Source: Rhizobium sp. Root482 (GTDB lineage: Bacteria; Pseudomonadota; Alphaproteobacteria; Rhizobiales; Rhizobiaceae). From it: 49,132 bases of DNA. The DNA lies in assembly GCF_001426565.1 (NCBI RefSeq), contig NZ_LMFA01000020.1, positions 341,361 through 390,492 of the forward strand, written 5' to 3'. Under the pieces are notes generated by a model, which saw only the letters and a program-made list of their open reading frames with translations, was not told where the DNA came from and did no database searches. The position numbers and the translations under genes were made by a program. Of this stretch, positions 38,805 through 47,766 are shown piece after piece (position 1 is the stretch's first letter; the number at the start of each line of letters is the position of its first letter).

Positions 38805-39125
38805 TTTTCATCCCGTTGCGGCGCGGACGCGGGCAGGCAGGGGCCTTTGTCCTCATCGCCATCTTGTGCTCAGGCAGGCGCGCGCGGAAACCCGCGGGCG
38901 GTCTTCTTCTGCCAATGTCGTGCATTTTGCGGAAAATAGACGCGCATCCGCGCGCGGTCAACACCATGTTGTGGATGGAGCGCAAATAAAAACCCCGAAA
39001 ATTCAACCCCTTGCCCAATCGGTTGATTGTTTGCACGCCTCTGGTCTAAGACAACGCCAAGGACAACATCCGGGAAGGGCGCATTTTCCTTGCGGCGCCC
39101 TCATCCTCCATCGGGAGATTCTGCC
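38805..39125. other. 321-base region between divergent carA and YqeY genes
   Basis: No gene seen. It holds the carA leader on one side and, for the YqeY gene, TTGATT (39023-39028), spacer 17, CTAAGA (39046-39051), a fair match to rhizobial housekeeping promoters (CTTGAC-N17-CTATAT). Confidence 0.45.
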
Positions 39126-39581
39126 ATGCGTGAAAGACTGAGTGACGCCCTGAAAACGGCGATGAAGGCCAAGGATGCCCGGCGGGTCTCGACCTTGCGG
39201 CTCGTCCAGGCGGCGGTGAAAGACCGGGACATCGCCAATCGCGGCACCGGCAAGGAGGCCGCCTCCGACGACGAAGTGCTGCAGATCCTTGCAAAGATGG
39301 TCAAGCAGCGCGAGGAATCGGCAAAGATCTATGACGATGCCGCCCGCCCCGAGCTTGCCACCCATGAACGCGAGGAAATCGCCATCATCGCCGAGTTCCA
39401 GCCGGAGCAGCTTTCCGAGGAAAAGACGCGCGAGATCATCGCTTCGGTGATCGCCGAAACCGGCGCCACGGGCCTGCGCGACATGGGAAAATCCATGGCG
39501 GTGCTGAAGGAGCGCTATGCCGGCCAGATGGATTTCGCCAGGGCGTCCTCCATTCTCAAGGAACTGCTGTCAACTGCCTGA
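39126..39581 (+). CDS. GatB/YqeY domain-containing protein
   Basis: 151 residues of the YqeY family, related to the C-terminal tRNA-contacting domain of GatB. Hallmarks: L-K-T-A-M-K-A-K-D-A-R-R-V-S-T-L-R (~9-25), the K-Q-R-E-E-S-A-K-I-Y-D-D-A segment (~60-72), E-F-Q-P-E-Q-L-S-E-E and G-K-S-M-A-V-L. The precise function is unknown, with a proposed link to tRNA-dependent amidation. Encoded between carA and dnaG in many alphaproteobacteria. Its 3' end overlaps the convergent gene after it by 26 bases. Confidence 0.94.
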   Translation: MRERLSDALKTAMKAKDARRVSTLRLVQAAVKDRDIANRGTGKEAASDDEVLQILAKMVKQREESAKIYDDAARPELATHEREEIAIIAEFQPEQLSEEKTREIIASVIAETGATGLRDMGKSMAVLKERYAGQMDFARASSILKELLSTA

Positions 39582-40455
39582 CCGGCGCCGGCGCGGTTTC
39601 CCGGTGGAATGCCGCGTCGATGATGGCGAATTTCTCGGCCTGGTAAATCCGGTATTCCCGCACGAAATCCTGCGAAAGCCACAGGGTGGGCTTGCCGGAC
39701 ATAGTCTTGCCGGACACGGGCTCGAAGCCGAGACTGCCCAATTCGGCGGCCCTGGTCGTCAGCCGCTTCAGATGGGTCTTGGAAATCCTGTAGCGCCGGC
39801 TCATTTCGGCCGGCGAGATCATGCCGACCGGAATTCTCGGTGCGTCCGGATCATAAGCGTCAATCATGGCGATGAAATAGTCCATCACCACGCCGCCTGA
39901 ATTGGCCCAGGTAAACAGGTCGAAGGTCTTGCCGGGATTGCGCAGCCGGTGATTTTCAAGAATGGCTTGCGCGATTTCGGGCTGCAGCCGGGCAAACAGC
40001 GCAGGGTCCGCCGCCAGCGCCACCGCCCGTTCTCCGCCGTCCAGCATGTCGAGAACGGCAAGATGCGCGTAGAGCCATTTCACCACGGATTGCACGGCAA
40101 TCTCCGTCGGTTCCAGCGGCCGCATGCGCTGGTCGGGCGGATTGTCTATATGGCGGACAAACCGGTAGGCGAGCATTTCCTGGACGAAGGCGCCGGCGGT
40201 ATTGCGGCTGGCTATGCCATGCTCCACCGCTAAAGCGACGAAACGCCCGGTATAGAGACCCTTGTCGTGGCTGTCCGGTTTTCGCCGGTAATGGAGCGAC
40301 AATCCCAGTTGCGCCATCAGCCAGCGCTGCTGCGAGGCGAAGATCGAGTTCATCCGTGGATTTTCGGCGAACATCGCCGTCATCTGCCGGGCATTTTCCC
40401 GCATGGCGGCGAAAAAGCCGCTGTCTGAAACAAGATCCTGCGCTGCAAAGACCAT
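39556..40455 (-). CDS. Unknown protein with a possible winged-helix segment
   Basis: 299 residues from the ATG at 40455 (GGAA seven bases upstream); a TTG at 40497 would add 14 residues. I do not recognise the family. The chain is soluble and helical; residues ~209-229 (S-P-A-E-M-S-R-R-Y-R-I-S-K-T-H-L-K-R-L-T-T) read like a helix-turn-helix, followed by a short G-F-E-P... W-L-S wing-like strand, so a DNA-binding role is possible. A low-complexity tail follows. Overlaps the YqeY gene tail-to-tail by 26 bases. Confidence 0.7.
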   Translation of the reverse strand: MVFAAQDLVSDSGFFAAMRENARQMTAMFAENPRMNSIFASQQRWLMAQLGLSLHYRRKPDSHDKGLYTGRFVALAVEHGIASRNTAGAFVQEMLAYRFVRHIDNPPDQRMRPLEPTEIAVQSVVKWLYAHLAVLDMLDGGERAVALAADPALFARLQPEIAQAILENHRLRNPGKTFDLFTWANSGGVVMDYFIAMIDAYDPDAPRIPVGMISPAEMSRRYRISKTHLKRLTTRAAELGSLGFEPVSGKTMSGKPTLWLSQDFVREYRIYQAEKFAIIDAAFHRETAPAPVRQLTAVP

Positions 40456-40530
40456 CGGCAATTCCGAAAAGGGGTTGAACGGTTCATGTCTGTGCAAGGT
40501 TCGGCGGGGCGTTTTTATTTCGATATTTCG

Positions 40531-40863
40531 CTAGGCTTTCTTTCTGCCCTTCTGCTCGGTCATGAAATGCCGCAGTACCGCATTCATGCGGGTCTGGTAG
40601 CCGGGGCCGCCCTGCTTGAAGAAGTCGATCACGTCCTCGTCGAGCCGGATGGAAACGGCCTTCTTGGCGATCGGATAGACCACCACCGCCTTCGACCAGT
40701 CGATGTCCATGAACTCCGCCCAGTCGGGATCGTCCCGCATGGCCGCCAGGATATCCTCGTCGCTCAGCGCGTCGATGCGCGCCCAGTCGGTTTTATCTTC
40801 ACCCTTGGCCACTTTTCGCCGGATGTCATCCAGCGAATATCTGACGATATTTTCTTCGCTCAT
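40531..40863 (-). CDS. brnA: BrnA-type antitoxin
   Basis: 110 residues. Residues ~60-110 (Y-P-I-A-K-K-A-V-S-I-R-L-D-E-D-V-I-D-F-F-K then G-P-G-Y-Q-T-R-M-N-A-V-L-R) are the ribbon-helix-helix DNA-binding domain typical of BrnA; the N-terminal part neutralises BrnT. It overlaps the upstream brnT frame by 38 bases, as expected for the pair. It probably autorepresses the operon at the palindromes near 41172-41200. Confidence 0.92.
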   Translation of the reverse strand: MSEENIVRYSLDDIRRKVAKGEDKTDWARIDALSDEDILAAMRDDPDWAEFMDIDWSKAVVVYPIAKKAVSIRLDEDVIDFFKQGGPGYQTRMNAVLRHFMTEQKGRKKA

Positions 40864-41117
40864 GCCTGTGCGTCGGACGGGCCGAAATGATCCTGCAGGT
40901 CACATCCCGCATCGTATAGACGATTGCGATCAGATTTCCCGAGGAAGGACAAATGGCCAATGTCCGGACTTCTCCATTTCTGTCGGATTGACTTTCGAGG
41001 CGCTGCTCGTTCAAGGCCGTTGCTGCAATCGGAAAGTCGATACCGTGCTTCTGAAAATTTGCAGCGCGCTTGTTTTCATCATTCAAAGGATGAGAATTGT
41101 ATATCCGTTGGATGCAT
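40826..41117 (-). pseudogene. brnT: brnT toxin gene, apparently frameshifted near its 5' end
   Basis: The C-terminal part is clearly BrnT (R-A-A-N-F-Q-K-H-G-I-D-F, then T-M-R-D-V-T-C-R-I-I-S-A-R and H-R-H-E-R-R-K-Y), an RNase of the RelE-like fold. An ATG at 41117, six bases after GGAG, starts M-H-P-T-D-I-Q-F-S-S-F-E in another frame and runs into TGA at 41081. The homologous D-E-N-K-R-A-A frame resumes at 41080. BrnT proteins normally read F-E-W-D-E here, so two bases seem to have been lost in the Trp codon. The uninterrupted frame from a GTG at 41164 has a non-homologous N-terminus. A sequencing error is the alternative. Confidence 0.65.
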
Positions 41118-41171
41118 CGTGGGCTCCGAAAGGTGTGGAAGCTTTCGGGCACATCATGCGTCACGCATCAT

Positions 41172-41212
41172 CGTAATGATGATTACGTAATGTATATACA
41201 GATCGGCGTCAA
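41172..41212 (-). promoter_or_regulatory. brnTA promoter with overlapping palindromes
   Basis: Inverted repeat CGTAAT-GATG-ATTACG (41172-41187) next to the perfect palindrome TGTATATACA (41191-41200), with TTGACG on the minus strand at 41207-41212 as a -35. Likely BrnA operator sites between -35 and the start region; the -10 is not obvious. Confidence 0.5.
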
Positions 41213-41296
41213 TCTGTGAATTGCGGGTATGACGCGCGGCCTTGCTGGCTTCCTTTGCGATAGCCACCTATAGGAAAGGCCAGCCCAGAGGTATTC

Positions 41297-43321
41297 ATGC
41301 GATTTTCAAACGCCTTTCTTGACGAGATCCGCGACCGCGTCCCGATATCCGACGTGATCGGCAAGCGCGTCACCTGGGATCGCAAGAAGACCAATGTCTC
41401 GCGCGGCGATTACTGGGCCTGCTGCCCGTTCCATGGCGAGAAATCGCCGAGCTTCCACTGCGAAGACCGCAAGGGCCGCTATCACTGCTTCGGCTGCGGT
41501 GTTTCGGGCGATCATTTCCGCTTCCTGATCGAACTCGACGGCATGAATTTTCCCGAGGCCGTGCAGCAGATCGCCGATCTCGCCGGCGTCGCCCTGCCGC
41601 AGCCCGATGTTGAGGCCGAGAAGCGCGATCGCCAGCGCACCGGCCTGCAGGATGTCATGGAAATGGCCACCCAGTTCTTCGAGGCCCAGTTGCAGACGGC
41701 GAACGGCGCCAAGGCGCGCGCCTATCTGCGCGACCGCGGCCTGACCGGCCGCACGATCGAGACCTTCAGGCTCGGCTATGCGCCGGAAAGCCGCAATGCG
41801 CTGAAGGAATATCTGGCCGGCAAGGGCGTACCGAAGGACCAGATCGAGGCTTGCGGCCTCGTCGTCCATGGTCCCGATATTCCCGTCTCCTATGATCGCT
41901 TCCGCGACCGCATCATGTTCCCGATCCTATCGTCGCGCGAAAAGGTCATCGCCTTCGGCGGCCGCGCCATGTCGCCGGATGCGCCGGCCAAATATCTGAA
42001 TTCCAACGAGACCGAGCTCTTCCACAAGGGCAGCGTGCTCTATAATTTTTCCCGTGCGCGCAAGGCGATGTCTGGGGCCAGCCGCGCCGGCGAAGCCGCG
42101 CAAAATGAGAATGGCGCAGGGACAATTATCGCCGTCGAAGGCTATATGGATGTCATCGCACTCTATCAGGCCGGTATCGAGAATGCCGTCGCGCCGCTCG
42201 GCACGGCGCTGACCGAAAACCAGATGGTGCTTCTGTGGAAGCTGACGCAGCAGCCGGTCCTCTGCTTCGATGGCGATGGTGCCGGCATCCGCGCCGCCAA
42301 CCGGGCCGTCGATCTCGCCCTGCCGCATCTGAAACCAGGCTATTCCGTCCGCTTCGCCATGCTGCCGGATGGCAAGGATCCGGACGATCTGGTGCGCAAC
42401 GAAGGCCGGGCGCCGTTCGACAAGGTGCTTGCCTCCGCCCGCTCGCTCTCGGAGATGGTCTGGCTGCGCGAGGTGCAGTCGGGCACATTCGACACGCCGG
42501 AAAAGCGCGCCCAATTGGAGGCGACGCTGAAGCAGATCGTCTCGGTGATCGCCGACGAAAACGTCCGCCGGCATTATGGCCAGGATGTGCGCGACCGGCT
42601 GCACCAGTTCTTTCAAGGCGCGCGCCAGGGCGGCCAGCGCAGCTTCGACCGCAATCCGCGTCAGGGCGGTGGCAATCGCAGCGGCGGGCAGGGGCAGGGA
42701 CTTGGCGGCCCCGGTGCGCGCATAAGCGAGCGCACCGGCATTTCCGACCGGCTAGCCCGCTCGGCGCTGGTCAGCGGCCATCAGAGCCTGCCGCCCTTGC
42801 GCGAAAGCGTGCTGGCGCTGACCATCGTCAACCATCCGGATCTTCTGTTTGCCGAATATGACGAGATTTCCGCCATCGACTACGACAACCGCGATCTGCA
42901 GCGTTTCTGGTCGGCCGTGCTCAATGCCGCCTCCGCCAAGGGCCCGCGGCTGACGCGCGAAAACCTGATCGAACATCTGGAGGCCGAGGGTTTTGGCGAT
43001 CTCCTGAAATCGCTCGACCAGCAGATCCGCTTCGCTCGGCTCTGGACCGCCACCACCGCCGCGGCCTCCGAGGATGCCCGCGAAGGCTATCTGCAGGCAC
43101 TCGCCCTCCACCAGCGCACCAAGGCCCTGCTCTGGCAGCGCCGCGAACTGGAAAATGAACTCGCCTATGCCACCGAGGAAGGCGACGACGACACCGTCAG
43201 CCTGATCCTGCGCAACCTGCAGGAAGTCCAGCTTGAAGTCACCCGGCTCGAAAACCAGGAAGCCATCATCGACGGGTTCGGGGTGTTGTCCGGGCGGGTG
43301 AAAGGGCCGGCTGGGAAGTAG
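41297..43321 (+). CDS. dnaG: DNA primase
   Basis: 674 residues. N-terminal CHC2 zinc-binding domain (C-P-F-H-G-E-K-S-P-S-F then Y-H-C-F-G-C, ~39-65) recognises initiation sites; the TOPRIM catalytic core has I-I-A-V-E-G-Y-M-D-V (~276-285) and C-F-D-G-D-G-A-G (~322-329); a Gly/Gln/Arg-rich linker (~443-475) leads to the DnaB-helicase-binding C-terminal domain. Synthesises RNA primers at the replication fork. In rhizobia dnaG is normally followed by rpoD, which is absent here. Confidence 0.97.
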   Translation: MRFSNAFLDEIRDRVPISDVIGKRVTWDRKKTNVSRGDYWACCPFHGEKSPSFHCEDRKGRYHCFGCGVSGDHFRFLIELDGMNFPEAVQQIADLAGVALPQPDVEAEKRDRQRTGLQDVMEMATQFFEAQLQTANGAKARAYLRDRGLTGRTIETFRLGYAPESRNALKEYLAGKGVPKDQIEACGLVVHGPDIPVSYDRFRDRIMFPILSSREKVIAFGGRAMSPDAPAKYLNSNETELFHKGSVLYNFSRARKAMSGASRAGEAAQNENGAGTIIAVEGYMDVIALYQAGIENAVAPLGTALTENQMVLLWKLTQQPVLCFDGDGAGIRAANRAVDLALPHLKPGYSVRFAMLPDGKDPDDLVRNEGRAPFDKVLASARSLSEMVWLREVQSGTFDTPEKRAQLEATLKQIVSVIADENVRRHYGQDVRDRLHQFFQGARQGGQRSFDRNPRQGGGNRSGGQGQGLGGPGARISERTGISDRLARSALVSGHQSLPPLRESVLALTIVNHPDLLFAEYDEISAIDYDNRDLQRFWSAVLNAASAKGPRLTRENLIEHLEAEGFGDLLKSLDQQIRFARLWTATTAAASEDAREGYLQALALHQRTKALLWQRRELENELAYATEEGDDDTVSLILRNLQEVQLEVTRLENQEAIIDGFGVLSGRVKGPAGK

Positions 43322-43353
43322 GGGAGCGTGCTGCCGGGCAAGCGTATCGATCT

Positions 43354-43378
43354 GGAACAACCCTGCCGCGCACGGGTT
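43354..43378 (+). promoter_or_regulatory. Candidate EcfG/RpoE2 promoter
   Basis: GGAAC (43354-43358), 18 bases, TT (43377-43378; local GGTT). Fits GGAAC-N18-TT; 36 bases before the ATG at 43415. Confidence 0.5.
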
Positions 43379-43414
43379 CACGCTCCTTTAAGCGAGCGGA
43401 AATATACTCTGGCA

Positions 43415-43612
43415 ATGGTCAGAAACATCTACAAATTCCGCCGGGTGAAATGGGGCGATCCGAAGGAAAAGCTGAAAGTGCTGAGCGAAGATTTTCGGCG
43501 CAAGCTCTGGCTCGACAGGCTCTCGACAACGCAATTTCTATTATTGGTGGCGGTGGTGTCTGGGATGACATTTGCCTGTGTCGGCGCGCTCGGTTTTTAT
43601 AGCCTACTCTGA
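43415..43612 (+). CDS. 65-residue single-TM membrane protein
   Basis: Basic N-terminal half (M-V-R-N-I-Y-K-F-R-R, then K-E-K-L-K-V-L), and one C-terminal membrane helix (~44-63, Q-F-L-L-L-V-A-V-V-S-G-M-T-F). Unknown function. The start at 43415 is used because the longer frame from the GTG at 43328 would include the candidate stress promoter and its extra residues look non-coding. The ribosome site is weak, so confidence is moderate. It occupies the place where rpoD is expected after dnaG. Confidence 0.5.
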   Translation: MVRNIYKFRRVKWGDPKEKLKVLSEDFRRKLWLDRLSTTQFLLLVAVVSGMTFACVGALGFYSLL

Positions 43613-43772
43613 TGCGTGGACCGGGCTGCTAACGTTCTTCTCGTGATAGGGGCCTTCGGGCTCACCCGCCGGGTCTGGTGTGCCGCCAGTTCTCGCCCTC
43701 TTGCCATCAATCCCGGCAATTGCAAAACTCCCCCCGTCAGCCGGCAATGGCCGGCCTGCGGGAGGGAAGTCC

Positions 43773-44408
43773 ATGACTGAAATGACCTTGCTGGCTTTCG
43801 CGCTTGTTTCGTTCATCGGCATCGCCACGCCAGGCCCGACCGTGCTCCTGGCGCTGACCAACGGTTCACGCTTCGGGGTCAGGCGTGCGCTTGTCGGCAT
43901 GGTCGGCGCGGTGCTTTCGGATTTCGTCCTCATCGGCGCGGTGGCGCTCGGGCTCGGCGCGTTGCTCGCGGCCTCCGAATTCTGGTTCTCCGTCGTCAAA
44001 TGGATCGGCGCCGGCTATCTCGTCTTCCTGGGCATCATGCTGTTGCGCTCGAAGGGCACGCTCAACGATCAGCTGCATGGCAAGGCGGACAATGGTTCGG
44101 GCGCGCCGGGCGCGATCTTCTGGAAGAGCTTTCTCGTCGCCGTTACCAACCCGAAGGGCTATCTGTTCTTCTCGGCCTTCCTGCCGCAGTTCATCGCCCC
44201 GGCCTTGCCGCAATTGCCGCAATATGCGGCACTCGCCCTGGTCTTCGCCACCGTGGATTTCCTCGTCATGTTCGGCTATGCCGCGCTCGGTTCGCAGGCC
44301 GTCAAGGTGCTGAAGGCATCCGGCGCGCCCTGGCTCGACCGCATCTGCGGCGGCGCGCTGCTGGCGCTTGCCAGCTCGCTCGCCTTCTACCGCAGGGCAA
44401 ACGCCTGA
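43773..44408 (+). CDS. LysE/RhtB-family amino-acid exporter
   Basis: 211 residues with six predicted helices. Family hallmark near the N-terminus: F-I-G-I-A-T-P-G-P-T-V-L-L-A-L-T-N-G (~14-31; the conserved P-G-P), then W-I-G-A-G-Y-L-V-F-L-G (~76-86) and the central F-L-V-A-V-T-N-P-K-G (~120-129). It exports an amino acid or homoserine-lactone-like compound; the substrate is unassigned. The start at 43773 follows GGAGGGAAG, a strong site. The gap before recQ is 79 bases, so co-transcription is possible but unproven. Confidence 0.93.
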   Translation: MTEMTLLAFALVSFIGIATPGPTVLLALTNGSRFGVRRALVGMVGAVLSDFVLIGAVALGLGALLAASEFWFSVVKWIGAGYLVFLGIMLLRSKGTLNDQLHGKADNGSGAPGAIFWKSFLVAVTNPKGYLFFSAFLPQFIAPALPQLPQYAALALVFATVDFLVMFGYAALGSQAVKVLKASGAPWLDRICGGALLALASSLAFYRRANA

Positions 44409-44487
44409 CCTTGCAAAGGCGGATCAAGGGGTCGCGGCGGGGGCGGGATCTGTGCCATAGTCGCCGCTTCCCCACGAAAGCGATTCC

Positions 44488-46344
44488 ATGCCGCCGATCC
44501 AAGACCGTATCGATCCCCTCTTCGACAATGAAAGCACGAAAAACCAGCTCTCCGTCCTCAAGCGGGTCTATGGCTATCCCGCTTTTCGCGGCAGGCAGGC
44601 CGAGGTCGTCGACCGGGTGGTGTCGGGCGGCGATGCGGTCGTCCTGTTTCCCACAGGGGCCGGCAAGTCGCTCTGCTTCCAGATTCCGGCCCTTTGCCGC
44701 GATGGCGTCGGCATCGTCGTCTCGCCGCTGATCGCGCTGATGCGCGACCAGGTGGAAGCGTTGAAACAGCTTGGCGTGCGCGCCGCCGCGCTCAATTCGT
44801 CGCTGACGCGCGAGGAATTTCTCGACGTGCGCCGGGCGGTCGCCGATGGCAGCCTCGATCTCCTCTATGTGACGCCCGAGCGCATCGTCACCGCCGGTTT
44901 CAAGGAGATGATCGGCAATTCCAGGATCGCGCTGTTCGCCATCGACGAAGCGCATTGCGTTTCGCAATGGGGCCATGATTTTCGCCCGGAATATCGCGAG
45001 CTCGGCCATCTCGGCGAGCTTTATCCCGGCGTGCCGCGCATCGCGCTGACGGCCACCGCCGATCCGCATACCCGCGAGGACATCATTGACAGGCTCGGCC
45101 TGCGTTCGGCGGAGGTCTTCACCACCTCGTTCGACCGGCCCAACATCGCCTATGAGATCGTCGAGCGTGATCAGCCGCGCCAGCAGCTCCTGCGCTTCCT
45201 GTCGCGCCACAAGGCAGCGAGCGGCATCGTCTATTGCCTGTCGCGCGCCAAGGTCGAGGACACCGCCGAATGGCTGAACGGGCAGGGGGTGCGCGCGCTT
45301 GCCTATCATGCCGGCATGGAAAGGGCGTTGCGCGATGCCAACCAGGATGCGTTCCTCAAGGAAGAGGATCTCTGCCTCGTCGCCACCGTCGCCTTCGGCA
45401 TGGGCATCGACAAGCCGGATGTGCGCTATGTCGCTCATCTCGACCTGCCGGGCTCGGTCGAGGCCTATTACCAGGAAACCGGCCGGGCCGGGCGCGACGG
45501 CCTGCCCTCCGAGGTCTGGATGGCCTATGGCATGGCCGATGTCATTCAGCGCGGCCGGATGATCGACGAGGGCGGCTCGGCCGACGAGATCAAGCGGGTC
45601 GAGCGCGCCAAGCTCAACGCGCTGCTCGCTATCTGCGAGACGCCCGGCTGCCGCCGGCAGGCGATCCTTGCCCATTTCGGCGAGGCCCATGCCGGCCAGT
45701 GCGGCAATTGCGATACCTGCCTCAAGCCTGTCGAGACCTGGGACGGCACCGAGGCTGCCATCAAGGCGCTGGCCGCCATCTACCGCACCGGCGAGCGCTT
45801 CGGTACCGGTCATCTGATCGACGTGCTGCTCGGCAATGAAAACGACAAGACTACCCGCTTTGGCCACGCCGACATGCCGGTCTTCGGGGCTGGCAAGGAC
45901 ATTCCCTCGAAAACCTGGCAGTCCGTCTATCGACAGTTGCTGGCCGCCGGTTATGTCAGTGTCGATCATCAGGCTTTTGGCGCGCTGAAGCTGACGGAAC
46001 AGGCGCGCTCAGTCTTCAAGCGTGAACAGGACGTGCGTTTCCGCAAGGACCGCCCGACCACGGGCAAGGCCGCGCGCCACGCCAAGGGTGGATCGCCGGC
46101 CGCCAAGGCCGAGCTGCAGGGGGGCGATCAGGACCTGTTCCAGCAATTGCGCGCGCTGCGCGCGAGCCTTGCCAAGGAAATGGCGGTGCCGCCCTATGTA
46201 ATCTTCCCGGATACGACCCTGATCGCACTATCGAAGGACCGCCCGCAGACCCGCGACGCGCTGCTCGGCATTTCCGGCATTGGCCAATCCAAGCTGGAGC
46301 GCTACGGTGATGCTTTCCTGAAGGTCGTCCGCGCGGCGGATTGA
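44488..46344 (+). CDS. recQ: ATP-dependent DNA helicase RecQ
   Basis: 618 residues, the standard length. Helicase motif [11 protein letters not shown] (~54-63), motif [13 protein letters not shown] (~152-162), motif [12 protein letters not shown] (~329-338). The RQC zinc site cysteines lie in [10 protein letters not shown] and Q-C-G-N-C-D-T-C (~384-415); HRDC domain at the C-terminus (~535-618). A 3'-5' helicase in recombination repair and fork restart. The linker before HRDC is Lys/Ala-rich. Confidence 0.97.
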   Translation: MPPIQDRIDPLFDNESTKNQLSVLKRVYGYPAFRGRQAEVVDRVVSGGDAVVLFPTGAGKSLCFQIPALCRDGVGIVVSPLIALMRDQVEALKQLGVRAAALNSSLTREEFLDVRRAVADGSLDLLYVTPERIVTAGFKEMIGNSRIALFAIDEAHCVSQWGHDFRPEYRELGHLGELYPGVPRIALTATADPHTREDIIDRLGLRSAEVFTTSFDRPNIAYEIVERDQPRQQLLRFLSRHKAASGIVYCLSRAKVEDTAEWLNGQGVRALAYHAGMERALRDANQDAFLKEEDLCLVATVAFGMGIDKPDVRYVAHLDLPGSVEAYYQETGRAGRDGLPSEVWMAYGMADVIQRGRMIDEGGSADEIKRVERAKLNALLAICETPGCRRQAILAHFGEAHAGQCGNCDTCLKPVETWDGTEAAIKALAAIYRTGERFGTGHLIDVLLGNENDKTTRFGHADMPVFGAGKDIPSKTWQSVYRQLLAAGYVSVDHQAFGALKLTEQARSVFKREQDVRFRKDRPTTGKAARHAKGGSPAAKAELQGGDQDLFQQLRALRASLAKEMAVPPYVIFPDTTLIALSKDRPQTRDALLGISGIGQSKLERYGDAFLKVVRAAD

Positions 46345-46371
46345 CAGTGGGGAGCATAGGCGGGAGGCAGC

Positions 46372-46857
46372 ATGAGCGATGATCATCAGCACGATTCCGA
46401 ACGCTGGAAGCATGATGGCGTGCGCGTCATCAAGGGCGGCCAGTTGGACGACAACACGCCGCAGACGCCGGGCATGTACCGACAGGCCGCCATCAACCAC
46501 GCCCGCGTCGGCGCGCAGAAGATCTGGGCCGGCACCGTCGCCATCGAAGCCAATGCCAGGACCGGGGTGCATCACCACGGCGCGCTTGAAAGCGTCATCT
46601 TCGTCCTGCGCGGCAAGGCGCGCATGCGCTGGGGCGACCGGCTGGAATATGTCGCGGAAGCCGGTCCCGGCGATTTCATCTATGTCCCGCCCTATGTTCC
46701 CCATCAGGAAATCAACGCCGATCCGGACAATGTGCTGGAATGCGTGCTGGTCCGCTCCGACAACGAGGCCGTGGTCGTCAACATCACCGATGTCGATCCC
46801 GTCGAAAAGCCGGAAGAGGTCTATTGGGTCGATCCGATCCACAAGCGACCTGAATAG
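46372..46857 (+). CDS. Cupin-domain protein
   Basis: 161 residues forming a single cupin barrel. Motif 1 is H-H-H-G-A-L-E-S-V-I-F-V-L-R-G-K-A-R (~65-82) and motif 2 is G-P-G-D-F-I-Y-V-P-P-Y-V-P-H-Q (~101-115), providing His/Glu metal ligands. Could be a small dioxygenase, isomerase or sensor; cannot be narrowed. GGGAGG precedes the start, 27 bases after the recQ stop, so possibly in one transcript. It ends 1 base before the convergent SDR gene's stop codon. Confidence 0.92.
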   Translation: MSDDHQHDSERWKHDGVRVIKGGQLDDNTPQTPGMYRQAAINHARVGAQKIWAGTVAIEANARTGVHHHGALESVIFVLRGKARMRWGDRLEYVAEAGPGDFIYVPPYVPHQEINADPDNVLECVLVRSDNEAVVVNITDVDPVEKPEEVYWVDPIHKRPE

Positions 46858-46858
46858 C

Positions 46859-47629
46859 CTACATCCGCACCGTCATCCCGCCATCCACCGTCAGCACATG
46901 GCCGTTGACGAACGAGGCCGCGTCGCTTGCCAGAAACAGCGCCGCGCCGGCGATTTCGTCCGGCCGGCCCCAGCGCTGCGTCGGGATGCGTTGGCGCACG
47001 AAGGGCATCAATTCCTCGTCGGCGGCCAGCGCCGCATTGGTCTCGGTGGCGAACCAGCCGGGCGCGATCGCATTGCTAGTGATGCCGAAGGGGCCGTATT
47101 CCACCGCCATCGCCCGCATCAGCCCGGTCAGCCCCTGTTTGGCGAGCGGATAGATGCCGTCGCCCGGCAGCGCCACCTGGCCGTTGATCGAGGTCACCGC
47201 GATCAGCCGCCCGTGACCGGCGCGCTTCATGATCGCGGCCGCGTCGCGCGACAAGGTCGTCGCGGCAATCAGGTCGGTGCGGATCAGATCGAGGATCGCC
47301 TCGTCGTCGAATTCTGCCAGAGGCCTGCGGTCGCGGGCGCCGACATTGTTGACGAGGATGTCGAGCCGTCCGTGGCGGCGCTCGATGCCGGCCAGGGCGT
47401 CGCGCTGCGCCTGCCGGTCGGTGATGTCGAAGGCAAGCGCCTCGGCGCTGCCGCCGGTCGAAACGATCGCGCCCACGGCCTCTTCCAATGTGGCTGTCGT
47501 GCGCCCGTTGATCACCACATGAGCACCGGCCTCGGCCAGTGCGCGGGCGATCTCGAACCCCAGCCCGCGGCCACCGCCGGTCACCAGCGCCACCCGGCCC
47601 TTGAGGGAAAACCTGTCGAAGATGCTCAT
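46859..47629 (-). CDS. SDR oxidoreductase, gluconate 5-dehydrogenase-like
   Basis: 256 residues. Cofactor motif V-T-G-G-G-R-G-L-G (~16-24), N-N-V-G-A (~93-97), Ser in V-T-S-I-N-G-Q-V-A (~143-151), catalytic Y-P-L-A-K (~160-164) and a C-terminal V-D-G-G-M-T-V. Closest in pattern to gluconate 5-dehydrogenase/IdnO-type enzymes ([10 protein letters not shown] opening), but SDR substrates are not safely predicted from sequence. Divergent from the BASS gene. Confidence 0.9.
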   Translation of the reverse strand: MSIFDRFSLKGRVALVTGGGRGLGFEIARALAEAGAHVVINGRTTATLEEAVGAIVSTGGSAEALAFDITDRQAQRDALAGIERRHGRLDILVNNVGARDRRPLAEFDDEAILDLIRTDLIAATTLSRDAAAIMKRAGHGRLIAVTSINGQVALPGDGIYPLAKQGLTGLMRAMAVEYGPFGITSNAIAPGWFATETNAALAADEELMPFVRQRIPTQRWGRPDEIAGAALFLASDAASFVNGHVLTVDGGMTVRM

Positions 47630-47766
47630 GGCGTTTCATCGCACGGGTCGCTGCTTTTTTCCACCGGGAAAGGCTAAATTTTGCCACGCCGACAAGCGGT
47701 TGCGTTCTTGACACCCGGAGCTTGGCGGCTAAACCCGCCGTACTGTTCATTTTGGAGGAGGCCGCC

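Noticed and set aside
43328..43414. N-terminal extension of the small membrane protein from a GTG
   Set aside because: It would contain the candidate stress promoter, and its residues (Cys/Arg/Pro mix) look non-coding.
44302..45969. A 555-codon frame antisense to recQ
   Set aside because: High-GC mirror frame of a gene with complete helicase motifs; no recognised domain or ribosome site.
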